Positions 45,735-56,446 of a DNA stretch of 64,000 bases are shown here, piece after piece. Numbering within the stretch: position 1 is the first letter of the stretch; every line of letters begins with the position of its first letter. Location of the stretch: contig CAJJDP010000112.1 of NCBI GenBank assembly GCA_905182995.1, positions 232,744-296,743 on the forward strand, read 5' to 3'. Made by a program: the position numbers and the translations under genes. Source of the DNA: Paramecium octaurelia. Lineage: Eukaryota > Ciliophora > Oligohymenophorea > Peniculida > Parameciidae. Under the pieces are notes generated by a model, which saw only the letters and a list, made by a program, of their open reading frames with translations, ran no database searches and was not told the origin of the DNA.

Positions 45735-47665
45735 ATGAGCGAAAATCCATTTGAGGTCCTAAAGGAAGACATGGAAAATGAGGAAGTCTATTTAAAAGTC
45801 AATGCTATGCATAGAGTGAAAGTTGTTGCCACTTTGTTGGGTAGTGATAAAATAAAGTCATAATTAATACCGTATTTTGAAAGTAATAGCAATAATTTAA
45901 AGTAGCTCTATTAAAGAAAGAAGACGACGAAGTACTTTTTGCATTGGCTGAAGAATTGGGAAATATTGCGTAATTGACATTTGATTATAATTAGTTAAAT
46001 CATCCCTAATTAATCATCCTGCCTCTTGACACTCCTAGAATAATTGGCGGGGTTTGATGAAACCGTGGTAAGGGAACAAGCTGTTAGATCCATTACTATT
46101 GTATGTGGATTTTTGGCTGACAATGAAATAGCTAACACAATAGTGCCAATGGTAATTATTTCTTTTACAATTTTTATAGATTATTAGATTAGCTTCAAAT
46201 GATAGTAATTTCACATGTCGAGTATCAGCAGTCAGTTTGATGTGTCCATTGTATGCCAGAGCAGGCAATCAGAAGGAGAAAATCAGACAGTAATTCAAAT
46301 TTGAATATTAATTAGAAAGTTTACTGAGTTGTGCAGTGAAGAAACCCCAATGGTCAGAAGGGCTGTGGCAACTAAAATTGGTGAAATCGCTTAGTTTATG
46401 GATAAGATCCATGTGATTCAGGATTTGATCCCTGTTTTAAAGCAACTTTGTCAAGATGAATAGGATTAAGTCAGATTATTATGCATGGAAAGTTTAATGA
46501 ATATCGCAAAAATATTGAATAGTGGTGAGAATAAGACCAATATTCTACCCCTTATCATTTAATCAGCTGAAGATAAATCATGGAGAGTGAGATTAGCACT
46601 GTCTAAAATATTCGCAGATGTAAAATAAATATACTAATATCTAATTAGTTAGCTGAGGCTGTTGGCAAAGAAATTGCTGATTCTTCACTTATATAAATCT
46701 TCTCTAATTTATTAAAAGACACAGAATGCGATGTCAGAGTCATTGCAGTCAAAAGTCTCGCAAGATTCATTAAATTTGTGTCACCAGAAAAATTAAATTT
46801 AATTGTTCCACTTCTATAATTACTATCAAAAGACCCTTTTTCCTAAGTGAAATGTATTCAGTATTGTCATTTTTAGAAAATGCATGTGAAGTTATTGGTT
46901 AAATTGCTACACTGTTACCAAAGGAGTATAGTCAAAGCAAATTATAACAATATTTGATTGATTTAATGGCTGATGACAATTAAGATGTAAGAAGAAATGC
47001 AGCCAAATCAGCAGGTTAATTTGCAGCTGCTATTGGTCCAGAAGCCTTGAATCAATTTGTTCCTTTTCTCAAAAAATGCATGGACGATCCTAAATGGAGA
47101 GTAAGAAAAGAAACTATGCAAACTATCATTTAATTGGCCTTGTACAATTTCCTTTATTTATAATTTAAGGACTGTCAAGAACCCAGACGTCTTCAATAAG
47201 TAATTAGAATCTGTGTTTGTAATGTTTTTGAAAGATAGAGCAGCTGAAGTTAGATCCATGGGATTAAGCTAATTGCCTGCATTGATTGCTACTTATAAAT
47301 AGGAATGGGCTGTTGGCAACTTCTTATCAAAATGTGTTGAAACTCTATCCAAGGATGTTGGATCACTGTATAGAATCAATGCACTTTATGCAATCTAATA
47401 AATTTCTTTTGCTGTTGATGGCCCTGTTGCTTAGGACAGATTATGGCCTATTGTTTAGAAGTGCTTAAAAGATACTGTTCCCAATATTAGATTTGTTAGC
47501 ATTAGAGTTGCTAAATCTTTGTCGAAAAAAATTGATAACTAATAAACTTTGAATCAAATTAAATAGTATATTCTAATTTAATTATTTCATAGAGCAATTA
47601 ATGAATTAATAGAAGATCCAGATAGAGATGTCAAATTTTATGCATAAGAGGCATTATAAAATTGA
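45735..47665 (+). CDS. PPP2R1A: PP2A scaffold subunit A (PR65), HEAT repeats
   Basis: About 580 aa with several short introns, for example a 23-nt one starting GTAATAGCAA and a 25-nt one starting GTAATTGACA. HEAT repeats run through the protein: A-M-H-R-V-K-V-V-A, E-L-G-N-I-A, E-T-V-V-R-E-Q-A-V-R-S-I, M-V-R-R-A-V-A-T-K-I-G-E, S-W-R-V-R-L-A-L-S-K, C-D-V-R-V-I-A-V-K-S-L-A and W-R-V-R-K-E-T-M. Their order and length match PR65, which holds the catalytic and regulatory subunits of protein phosphatase 2A. The stop is TGA 47663-47665. Confidence 0.92.
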
Positions 47666-47707
47666 ATGTCCAAAATAATATATATATAATTATATAATTA
47701 TATACAA

Positions 47708-48333
47708 ATGCAGAAATTAAAAGAATAATGTTAAGAAGCATTATAATTCTCTTCAGATTGTAAATTATGTATGTTATCATTTTAGTGTAATAACAACTCA
47801 TCCAAATGAAAAAGGATCTGCTTGAGAAGACATAATAAATTGTCAAATTGTAAACTTCAATTTCGATGATTGATTGCGATGCTTCAGATATACAAGACCT
47901 ATTTTGGAATGTTCAAAAATAAACATTGCTTATAAAGTAAACAGTTAGAGAAGCAGAAAAAAATCCAGACAACTAATAAATTATTCAAAAGCAATTTGAA
48001 GAGCTTCAAGAGAAAATTATAAATCTTGAAGAGCTAGTCTTCAATTACCTTTTCAATAATAAAATGAATCTGAAGAAGAACAACAAAAAAAAAAGTGATT
48101 AGAATAAAGAAAACAACGAAGATAACGTCAATCAAAAAGAAGTTCAAAATAAGAAGAAGTAATATGTCAGTACTATAAAAAAAACTTAAAATCCCTTTAA
48201 TAGTAATTTCATCAATGAGGAATCAGATGAAGATGATAAACAGCAATTAAAGAAACGTAGGAAAAGATTAAGAAGCAATATTGCCATAGACCAATCGAAT
48301 AACCTCATTAATGATATGTTTAATTTTAATTGA
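47708..48333 (+). CDS. Coiled-coil protein with basic tail, unrecognised
   Basis: 199 aa after a 26-nt intron (GTAAATTATG...TTTTAG). The first 120 residues are a coiled coil (F-E-E-L-Q-E-K-I-I-N-L-E-E-L). The rest is Asn/Lys/Asp-rich and ends with a basic patch, K-K-R-R-K-R-L-R-S-N, that could be a nuclear localisation signal, then D-M-F-N-F-N and TGA 48331-48333. The function is unknown. Confidence 0.6.
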
Positions 48334-48348
48334 TTTTCCTATTACTAT

Positions 48349-49123
48349 TCAATGAGTTGCTGATTGATTATTGGGGGCTGTGAAGGGTCTTCTTTATTCT
48401 AAGAAATCATCAAATTCTCCATCTGCTCGTCTATAATTTTTTATTCAACAATTTACCTATTATTCAAATTTGGCCTTTATTATGCTGCTCTTAATTGTCT
48501 CATTACATTCATCACTATTTCAGCTGTCCTTTCAATACTTAATTGTTTTCCAGGACCCAACTTACTCTTCTCATCCTTCACTAACTCACTAATGCTCTTA
48601 AATATATATTTACCTAATATGATCAATTACTTAATCTTCAATAGCCTTACCTCCATTCTTTCTTTACTCATAGGCTTCTTATTGATTTGCCAAATACTGA
48701 TTCCAAACGGAGTATGTAAATAATTAATAAGGGTGTGAGTTATAAGACACTAATTCGAAGTCTCTGTCTATCTAATCAACCATTCTTCTTTCACCACCAT
48801 GTTTAATTTATGTGACTTGACATTCAGCTATATGTGGAACAATGAAAAAAGTCCTCAAACCCATTTGAAATAATTCTTCTAATTCTCTATTTCCAAAGAA
48901 ATACTATTTGCAATGTCTAGAGATCTTCCTGTATGAGTGATAAGCTATTAAAATATAAAATTACGAAACCTCTTAAGAATGAGTTATGGTCATATCTGCA
49001 TCTAATACCGATTGTAAATTCTGAGCTGGAAGGACGAGGAGCATTGAAATTTTTAGGATGCCAATTATTCTTCCATCCTGCCCTGGTCCAAAAGAAGGAT
49101 TTATTTCTAATTTTATAAACCAT
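48349..49123 (-). CDS. Unrecognised protein
   Basis: From ATG 49123 the frame reads M-V-Y-K-I-R-N-K-S-F-F-W, then W-H-P-K-N-F-N-A-P-R-P and C-R-Y-D-H-N-S-F-L-R-G. One or more short introns lead to E-L-E-E-L-F-Q-M-G-L-R-T-F-F, H-G-G-E-R-R-M-V-D-Q-I-D-R-D, W-N-Q-Y-L-A-N-Q-Q-E-A-Y and a Gln-rich tail. A 17-nt or longer intron near 48598-48614 (GTAAATATATATTTAAG) is needed. The end may be TGA 48349-48351 or lie further on. No family was recognised. Confidence 0.5.
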
Positions 49124-49225
49124 AGTTTATTAATAATAATATAATCAATTGAATTTATCAATATCAAGTGTATAGATTCAAGACAGTCAATTAAATTCTA
49201 ACTTTTTCTATTTTATTCTTCTAAA

Positions 49226-50409
49226 ATGATTAATAAAGTATAACGCACTAAAGATTTTCAACAAGAATTGCAATAATACTGAGGTTAAATACTCTATAGA
49301 TAATTAAAATTAAACGTTAAACTGAAAAAACAAGTTGTTTATCAAGATATCAACAGTAAAATAGAATATCTCTTAATTTTGAATTTTTGAATTTTTTAGA
49401 ATTCATCATATAATTTTCATTAAACTAATTTCATAATTCAGATAGATATATTTTTTAGATTATTGATCCTGTTTGATTTCATTTGAATTTTTTTTTAAGT
49501 TAAACATATTAGTTACTGTAAACTATGTATCTCTAGTCAGCTCTTAAGGTATGTACGAACTAAAGTGAATATCTTATCAACAAACTAGTCAAATAAATGG
49601 TAATGGATAAATTAGATAATCAGTTGGATTATATTGAACAATATTGTATTTGTATGAGAATGAGGTACTTTTGATTTAAAGCTATATATATAGATGTTTA
49701 TCTTGGCATGTTAATGAAAATATGAATTGCTAAGGTGATTTATTGGATTTTGATAAGTATGATGAATCTCTTAATGAATAAAAATGATCAATTTAGTGAA
49801 GTTAACATCTACTAACTCCTTATTCATTTTACAGATATATTTTGAGGGCAAAGAAATTATTTCTCGGTATGGTATATAGAAATTACAAAATTATAGGAGA
49901 AGTTTAAGAATACAGCTAAAATATCAATCTATATGAAAACAGAAGCTAAATAGCTTATTTCATCCTTACTTATGGTAAATCTTTTTCTTCCCAATTTAGC
50001 AAACATCACCTCTTAAAAAAAAATATACTTTTCTACAATAGAAAGAAAATGGATATTATATGGGATCCCATTTATCTATCTAGACTGTCTTTCGTTGCTA
50101 ATTTTTGATTATAAGCTGATTTCGGCTTTATATCTAAGATGGATGGTTTTATTTAGGTTTAAGTTAGTGTTTATTTTGTTTTGTTAGGATTCAAAATTTT
50201 AAGAAAACGAATGTCATTATCAAAGAAGATGCGAAAACTTTAGTAATTTAGTTCACTTAAATAGTAAAATACTAGATAGATTTAGAGACAAAAAATTCTT
50301 TATTCAATTAAGAAATAAAAGAAAATATTATCTACTAAATTATTATCAATTACAAAATTAATTATCAATACCTAATAGGGTTTGTTTCTAATGTTTCTCC
50401 TCAAAATGA
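49226..50409 (+). CDS. Multi-exon gene (or two genes), unrecognised
   Basis: Protein-like segments on the plus strand, all needing introns to join. One is N-V-K-L-K-K-Q-V-V-Y-Q-D-I-N-S-K near 49310. Then come Y-I-L-R-A-K-K-L-F-L-G-M and K-F-K-N-T-A-K-I-S-I-Y-M-K-T-E-A-K (after a 25-nt intron), E-N-G-Y-Y-M-G-S-H-L-S-I-Q, and N-E-C-H-Y-Q-R-R-C-E-N-F-S, ending at TGA 50407-50409. Introns of 34, 25, 25, 22 and about 30 nt are visible in the second half. The first half holds an in-frame TGA near 49282 that no short intron removes cleanly. A second gene may start at ATG 49786. No family was recognised. Confidence 0.4.
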
Positions 50410-50475
50410 TATGATTGAGAGACTGTAGAAAAGATTGTGAATATAATAATTTATTTGATCAATTATTAAATAGTG

Positions 50476-50868
50476 ATGTAGAAAAATCATAATTCTGGCA
50501 ACTTGAATAAAATAAACAGCTATCATAACTAGAATGATGATGAAGAAGATTGCTAAGACTTATTCGGTGAGATTTCTGAAGTCCTAAGTTTAAAGTGTGA
50601 TGAAAATTTTAATCTTTAGTAAATGTAGGATGATAAAGGCTTTTATTAATCGAATAATTCGATCCTGATTAATTTGAATGAAGGCATAAAAAATATTTAA
50701 GCTAACTACCCTTTGAAGATTAATGAATTTTCACAACAAAAAATACGCAAGGATTTCAATCTCTATAAGAATCCAAAAACAGATGATGCTTCCAAAATGC
50801 ATCGATAAATCAAAAGTAGAATTTATAAATAGTACATATCTCGCAGAACTAAAATGAAGACAAAATGA
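50476..50868 (+). CDS. Small acidic/basic protein, unrecognised
   Basis: An unbroken frame of 130 aa. It starts M-Q-K-N-H-N-S-G-N, has an acidic block (N-D-D-E-E-D-C-Q-D-L-F-G-E-I) and ends in a basic tail, R-I-Y-K-Q-Y-I-S-R-R-T-K-M-K-T-K, before TGA 50866-50868. No family was recognised. Confidence 0.5.
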
Positions 50869-51079
50869 ACTTTGATTTACAAATATTTTGTATAATTACT
50901 TTTGATTTAAATATCTTACTTAATATATAAATTATATTTTTTATCATCGTTTAAGAAGATTTTTTGATTAAATAGATACCAATTGATAGGTTATCAAGGA
51001 GTGGATCTAATCATGAAAAGTGGAGAGCTCAAAATTAAAATATATATAATATACATCTTTATATACATATATAATAAAT

Positions 51080-52646
51080 ATGAATTATATTGATTAAGGC
51101 TCGGCTCTTTCAAGAAAAGTTCCCAATCGAAAATTGTCCAAGAAGAATTCTTTGTTTTATTAAGTATTGAAGTTATGTGAGCATTTCTAGCAATCAGTTT
51201 TTGAGAATGAGGAATTTATGTAAAAGTATGAAAAGAATGTCGATCAATTAATCACAGTGATTGAAGAGCCAGAATTGAAAGAAGTGATCCAAAATAGAAA
51301 TGAGAAGTTTTTCTAAGTTTTGGAGCAAATAATCAAAGTGGAATCATCAATTAAGGAGTTTGCCAAAGGGTAATCCAAGATGTTAATTTAGGTATTAAAA
51401 GTATGGATTTATTGTATCTGATACAGGAATAACTTATAGAGAATGGGCACCAAATGCAAAAGAATTAAAATTGAATGAATTTGGCTGCACCACTGACAAT
51501 GGAGGAAATTGGGAAGTATTTATACCAAAGGATGATGATGATAATCATCAAATCTAACATGGAAGTACTCTGATCACCTATTGTGACTAACTCGAAAGAG
51601 CTTCAGTATGGAGTAGTGTTAAGCAGGGAGAGTAAGCAATATTTTGGAATCCAGACAACAAGTACGAATTTCAATAATAACAATTGCAACAAAAGCAACA
51701 AAGCAAAGGGTTGAAGGTCATCAAGTAGAAGGCAACGGAATTGTAAGGAGTGAATGGATACAATACAATAATGATTACACAATAATTACTAATGTAAGTG
51801 GATGTAAATTAAATAACACCAGATGACTTGAAAAGAAACATAGACACTCTTCATCAAAAGGGTTATTCTGTCATAATGGAGATTGATCATGAATAGATAG
51901 GAAAATACTTGAATAATTGGGATGGAACTGGATATCAATACTTAAGAGAGGGAGTAGAGCAGTTGGATTATGGAAAATGGGAAGTCTTGAGATTATTGTT
52001 GTCAAACATATCTTTTTGGATCACTGAATATCAAATAGATGGATTTAAATTTACTAATATAGAAATATAGGATGACATTGATGCAACAGTCTACTTGATG
52101 CTTGCAAATGATCTCATTCATGACTTGCTACCCAACGGCATTAGCATAATCTAAGACTTGGATTATCCAGTTCTCTGTAGAACAATCAAAGAGGGAGGTT
52201 TGGGTTTTGATTTTCGACTATCTAAGTTACAACATAAATAATACTAACCAAAGACACTGTTTGAAAATACTGGGACATATACTTAAGCTCAAATATTAAA
52301 TGCACTTGTGATTGGTTCAGTAAGAATTTCATTAATTGTAGGGATTGATATAAGAGATTGCGGATGATAAATTTGTATAATTTGAACAATAATTTGGGTG
52401 GTTGCATGATGAATTTGCAGAAGTCAATTAAGTAGATTTTGTGTTGCAAGTTAAAAGGGGCAAATTTACATTTTTGATAAATCATACAAATGAAGTACAA
52501 TTAATTATATGAGATAGAACAGAGAAATTGAATTGAATTTAAAGATAAACAAGATTTTAAACAAGGAGGATCAAAAGTGGGAATAGTTGGATGAAAATAC
52601 CATAAAATTAACAATTGAGTCAGAATAGGGATTGATAATTGAGTGA
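51080..52646 (+). CDS. Glycogen branching enzyme-like protein, catalytic residues lost
   Basis: 499 aa after introns of 22, 22 and 23 nt. The family is shown by G-Y-Q-K-Y-G-F-I and T-Y-R-E-W-A-P-N-A (CBM48 start), W-D-G-T-G-Y-Q-Y, L-D-Y-G-K-W-E-V-L-R-L-L-L-S-N, Y-Q-I-D-G-F-K-F, Y-L-M-L-A-N-D-L-I-H and E-G-G-L-G-F-D-F-R-L. These line up with 1,4-alpha-glucan branching enzymes of GH13, which are usually about 700 aa. The nucleophile Asp of G-F-R-F-D is Thr here, the acid/base Glu of A-E-D is Gln (TAA), and the V-H-S-H block is D-H-E-Q. It should not cleave glucan. A binding or regulatory role is possible. The stop is TGA 52644-52646. Confidence 0.82.
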
Positions 52647-52736
52647 TAACTGATAACTAATATGAATTTACAGAATTTATAACAAGTATATTTTTTATTG
52701 TTATTAATAATAATGTAATTTCATTTTTATAAATTA

Positions 52737-53090
52737 ATGAATTAATACAAGGATGAAGTTTCTATTATCAAATTATTGGATTATTCATAGTAATATTCGC
52801 TTGAGGTTGCAGTTATTTTAATTTATTTGCCTAAAAACTGAATATTAAGTGTGAGTATACTTGAAAATGAGTTCTTAAATTTTAAGATCTCTTCAAGTGA
52901 AAAAAAAAATGAAGAATAGATACTTAATCATTTAGAATTGAGTTTGCAATTTAACATTAAAGTAGTCATACAATACTTGTTATTTCCTCATTAGAAAGAT
53001 GAGGACAATGAATATCAATAATATCGTAATGTGGAAATGAAAAGATTAAGTTGGCTAATATAAAAGTCTATATGGATATTATCATTGTGA
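52737..53090 (+). CDS. Possible small gene, unrecognised
   Basis: The frame starts M-N-Q-Y-K-D-E-V-S-I-I-K-L-L-D and, further on in the same frame, reads V-E-M-K-R-L-S-W-L-I-Q-K-S-I-W, ending at TGA 53088-53090. An in-frame TGA near 52838 must lie in an intron, but no good pair of splice sites was found. It could be one gene or a chance frame. Confidence 0.3.
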
Positions 53091-53149
53091 TAAATGAGGC
53101 ATTATTCGTTCTCTTTTTAAATAATAGTAACGCATTTTTATAAGTCAAA

Positions 53150-53644
53150 ATGGATTTAACCAAAATCACAAAGAGAGTCTTAATGATTCTTTATGCATTT
53201 CCTGCTCTTGCTACTTTAATCGTTGTTTTCTATTCAAACAAGACTAATTACAGACCTATGCTCAAAGTTTTCAGTATTTTTATTGTAATTCATTATATGT
53301 TTACTTTGATTGATATTTAAATTAGAATGCAATGATTTGAGTGTGCATCTGAAGTATCTGCACCAAAAGTACTGTCTTTTGAATTATATTGATCATTTTA
53401 TTCAGCTATCCTTTTTCTTTCCATTCCCTTAATTGTGAAATCATATATGATTGATCTTATTATAATACTATACTCAAGGAATTACTTTTTGCCTTTTATG
53501 AGTAATTCAAACATCATACTTTGACTCTTATTATACTAGTTCTGTTAACTAATCCTATATCTGTGCCGTATTTTTTAACTGTATGATTGTTATTATCTTA
53601 TTTATATATATCTCTGGTAAGAATGGAAGCCAGTTAAAAGGTGA
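53150..53644 (+). CDS. Possible multi-pass membrane protein
   Basis: The frame begins M-D-L-T-K-I-T-K-R-V and runs into hydrophobic segments: L-M-I-L-Y-A-F-P-A-L-A-T-L-I-V-V-F, F-S-I-F-I-V-I-H-Y-M-F-T-L-I, and later F-L-S-I-P-L-I-V-K. In-frame TGAs near 53334, 53389 and 53522 mean short introns are needed, which were not all placed. No family was recognised. Confidence 0.4.
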
Positions 53645-53718
53645 GTATATTCTGAAATAAGTTGGTATGTTTCAATTTGTTTATATTTAACTTATATTAG
53701 TAAATATACATAGAAATA

Positions 53719-54756
53719 TCACATGAAATAAGGTTGTCCTTGAATAAACTATAAGTCTACTGCTTTTCTACTTTTATTGTACTTTCCAAAGTATTCAAGA
53801 ATAAGAAATGAAAATCTAATGATATTACCATGTTTGGCAGTTCTTAAGAAATCCTTCGTCATGCCTGCTTTAGTGAGATCATCACAATGAACAAACAAGT
53901 CACTTCCATCCATGTCCATAATTATGAAGCCATAAGATCTTGCTTCGTCATAAAACTTCAAGGTTCCAAAGTATCTTATCTACACATGATTTCAATACAT
54001 TTACATTTGACAATATGTTAGTACCTTCTTGTAAATTTAAATTAAGTGATTGTAAAAGGTCATTCTAAGGGTTTGGGGAATTAATCACTGAGTTGCATTC
54101 CTTAAGAAGTAGATCACTCTCTTGATTTACTTCGTCCAACAATTGCATTTGTAAACTGGTGCGAGATATATTGGAGGGAGATAATGGCACATTTTTAATG
54201 TTCAATTTATTGGTTCGATTGTCCTTTTGATCAGAGAAGTACTTAAAAGCATCTGAATAAGATCTTTTATGTCTTCTGATGGGTAACCCTATTATTTCAT
54301 TGATAACATCCATCAAAATATCCTTGATAAGTTTATGCTTTTCAGATGTGCCCTTTTTGCCCACCACATAAAAGTAATTTAAATATCGAGCCAGATATAT
54401 GCGTTTCTTGTATCCAAAATTGATCACTTGACATTTCAAATCTTCAATTTCACAAATATCATAAATAATGATTTTTCTCTCCAATTGTTAACTTATAATG
54501 TTGAGATCATCACCTTTACAAATTTCAGTCAGTACTTTCCAATAAAACCATGTGCCGTAAAGTGAATATGAAATTGCTTTCATGAGATCCTAACTTTTTG
54601 ATTTAAGCACTATACCATAGCTGATGTGAGTATTTCCTTATCGTCCTAAATTAATAGTTGTCTGAATGACTCTATCATTCGAGCACTTTCAAAATCAGAA
54701 TTAAACTTATTCAGAGAGGGAGTTAATTGTAAATCATACAATTTACTAGGGAACAT
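53719..54756 (-). CDS. Cold-shock domain protein with unrecognised N-terminal region
   Basis: 328 aa after introns of 26 and 25 nt. The first 245 residues are not recognised. They include helical stretches (A-I-S-Y-S-L-Y-G-T-W-F-Y-W-K) and a basic, Ser-rich linker. The last 80 residues are a cold-shock domain: G-T-L-K-F-Y, Y-G-F-I-I, D-L-F-V-H-C-D-D-L and K-Y-N-K-S-R-K-A-V-D-L, with RNP1- and RNP2-like strands. Such domains bind single-stranded RNA or DNA. The 25-nt intron lies just before the domain and joins it in frame to the N-terminal part. The stop is TGA 53719-53721. Confidence 0.78.
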
Positions 54757-54809
54757 TAATTATTTTATGAATTAAATTAATTCTTTAAATAAAATAGTAA
54801 TAATATAAT

Positions 54810-56348
54810 TCAATTAACAAAATTGCTCTTTTTCTTGTTCTTATGATTGTTATTGTTGCTTTAGCTCTTAATTATATGATGAAATTAATCGTCGTTATTC
54901 GTTGAATACCCATTCACCAAAATTGGAGTCAAAGTAGTAATATCTTGGATATCTTTCTAGTTTTGAACAACAATCTATTGATGTCTGACGTTCCTTGAGT
55001 GATATTGCAATTTTATGATAACCCAGCATAATCCAATAAATAGGATCGATATGCCTATTATACAATATCTCGTGATGACATTCAATTGATAGATCTATCT
55101 CTCTAGATTAATATTGATATTTTGTTATTGAGAGAATTCGAATAATAATTACTATTATATGTCATCATTTTATTTCTAATTTTACATTTCCTTCAATTTA
55201 TTCTTATTAATCTATTATAACTACTCCTTCAATAATTGGAGGTTATGAGATAGTATAACTATATTTTAAGCTGTGACTTTAAATAGGGATTGATTGGATT
55301 CGAAAGGAATCACATCTAAAAATTGATTTTGACTCTTGATTTCATCAATATTTGACTGTTGTACATCAAATAAATAATTGAAATAGCTGCATGTAGAATT
55401 GTTAGAATTTGCATAATTAGTTATTATCTCTTTGCATGGCATTCTAATTCGTTATGGTTATTTCACTTCCTCCCTTATTGGTTCAATTTTAGGCAATTGT
55501 AATTTATATCTTTTGTGTGATTGTATTAGATCTCCAATAACAGTTTATCCAAATACTCTAAAAATTTAATAATCCTTATACCTTATTTATGTTAATGTGC
55601 AATGATATTCTGCTTGATGAAAATCAATGATCTCGATTTTCAAATATCTGAGGAAGTGCGATTCAAATTCGAAGTTTTACCATTCATTTATATCCTCTAA
55701 TTCGAATGCTTACAAAAAATCCCAGGATTCAGTAGGATACACAACACTCCCAAAAACCTCAAAACATAGTTATTCTAAAATGATACCCTGAAATTTTTCA
55801 TTGTTGACGAATAAAACTCTTTATTAATAAAGTAGATCGATTCCAATTGAATCTCTTCTTTTAAACATATTATAAAGTGCAGTTTTTCTTGATTGCACTC
55901 TGTAATCATATAACTAAATTCAAATTAGAACAATATACGTTTCTTGATTATCCACCAAAATATTGTCTACTCCTACTAATTATTTGCTTTTTGTGAGAAT
56001 GGTGGCCCCACCAAAATAATTGGCGAAGTTTATTTGAGATGGAATACTTTTCACTTGAATTCTAGATTCCCGTGTAATCCTATTATAAAGCAAGGCTGGT
56101 AATTTTTAAAGTGAGGATACTGTCTCCTCCAATGTGTTATAAGCTGCTTTAAGATTAGAATCAATCATTTTCACTGCATAGAAGAGACATAAATCATGGA
56201 TCTATCTACCATTAATAAACTCTGCCAATTGTTTATTCTTCTCTGCAGGATCTTCTATTTGTTCTATTTGTGAAAGCTTTTGTAAATCTTCCCTTTTGAA
56301 ATAAACAAAAACCAAAAACATAATAAAAGCATAGTAGTAGTATTTCAT
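54810..56348 (-). CDS. SUN-domain membrane protein, SUCO/SLP1-like
   Basis: About 480 aa with several introns. The N-terminus is a signal or anchor segment (Y-Y-A-F-I-M-F-L-V-F-V-Y-F). Then F-A-N-Y-F-G-G-A-T-I-L-T, D-N-I-L-V-D-N-Q-E-T-Y, E-S-W-D-F-L-Q-A-F-E-L, F-L-R-Y-L-K-I-E-I-I-D-F-H and Y-H-C-T-L-T-Q-I-R follow, the order seen in SUN-like domains of the SLP1/SUCO (osteopotentia) family. A second membrane segment, Y-C-I-I-G-I-S-I-L-F-I-G-L-C-W-V, lies near the C-terminus after a coiled coil. SUCO/SLP1 proteins act in the ER on membrane protein folding. The role here is inferred. The stop is TGA 54810-54812. Confidence 0.7.
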
Positions 56349-56446
56349 TAATTAAATTAGTTAAATTTTGTGAACTTCACAAAACTTATTATTTTTAATC
56401 AAAATTTAGTTTCAATTAAGATATATATATATAAATACAATGATTA

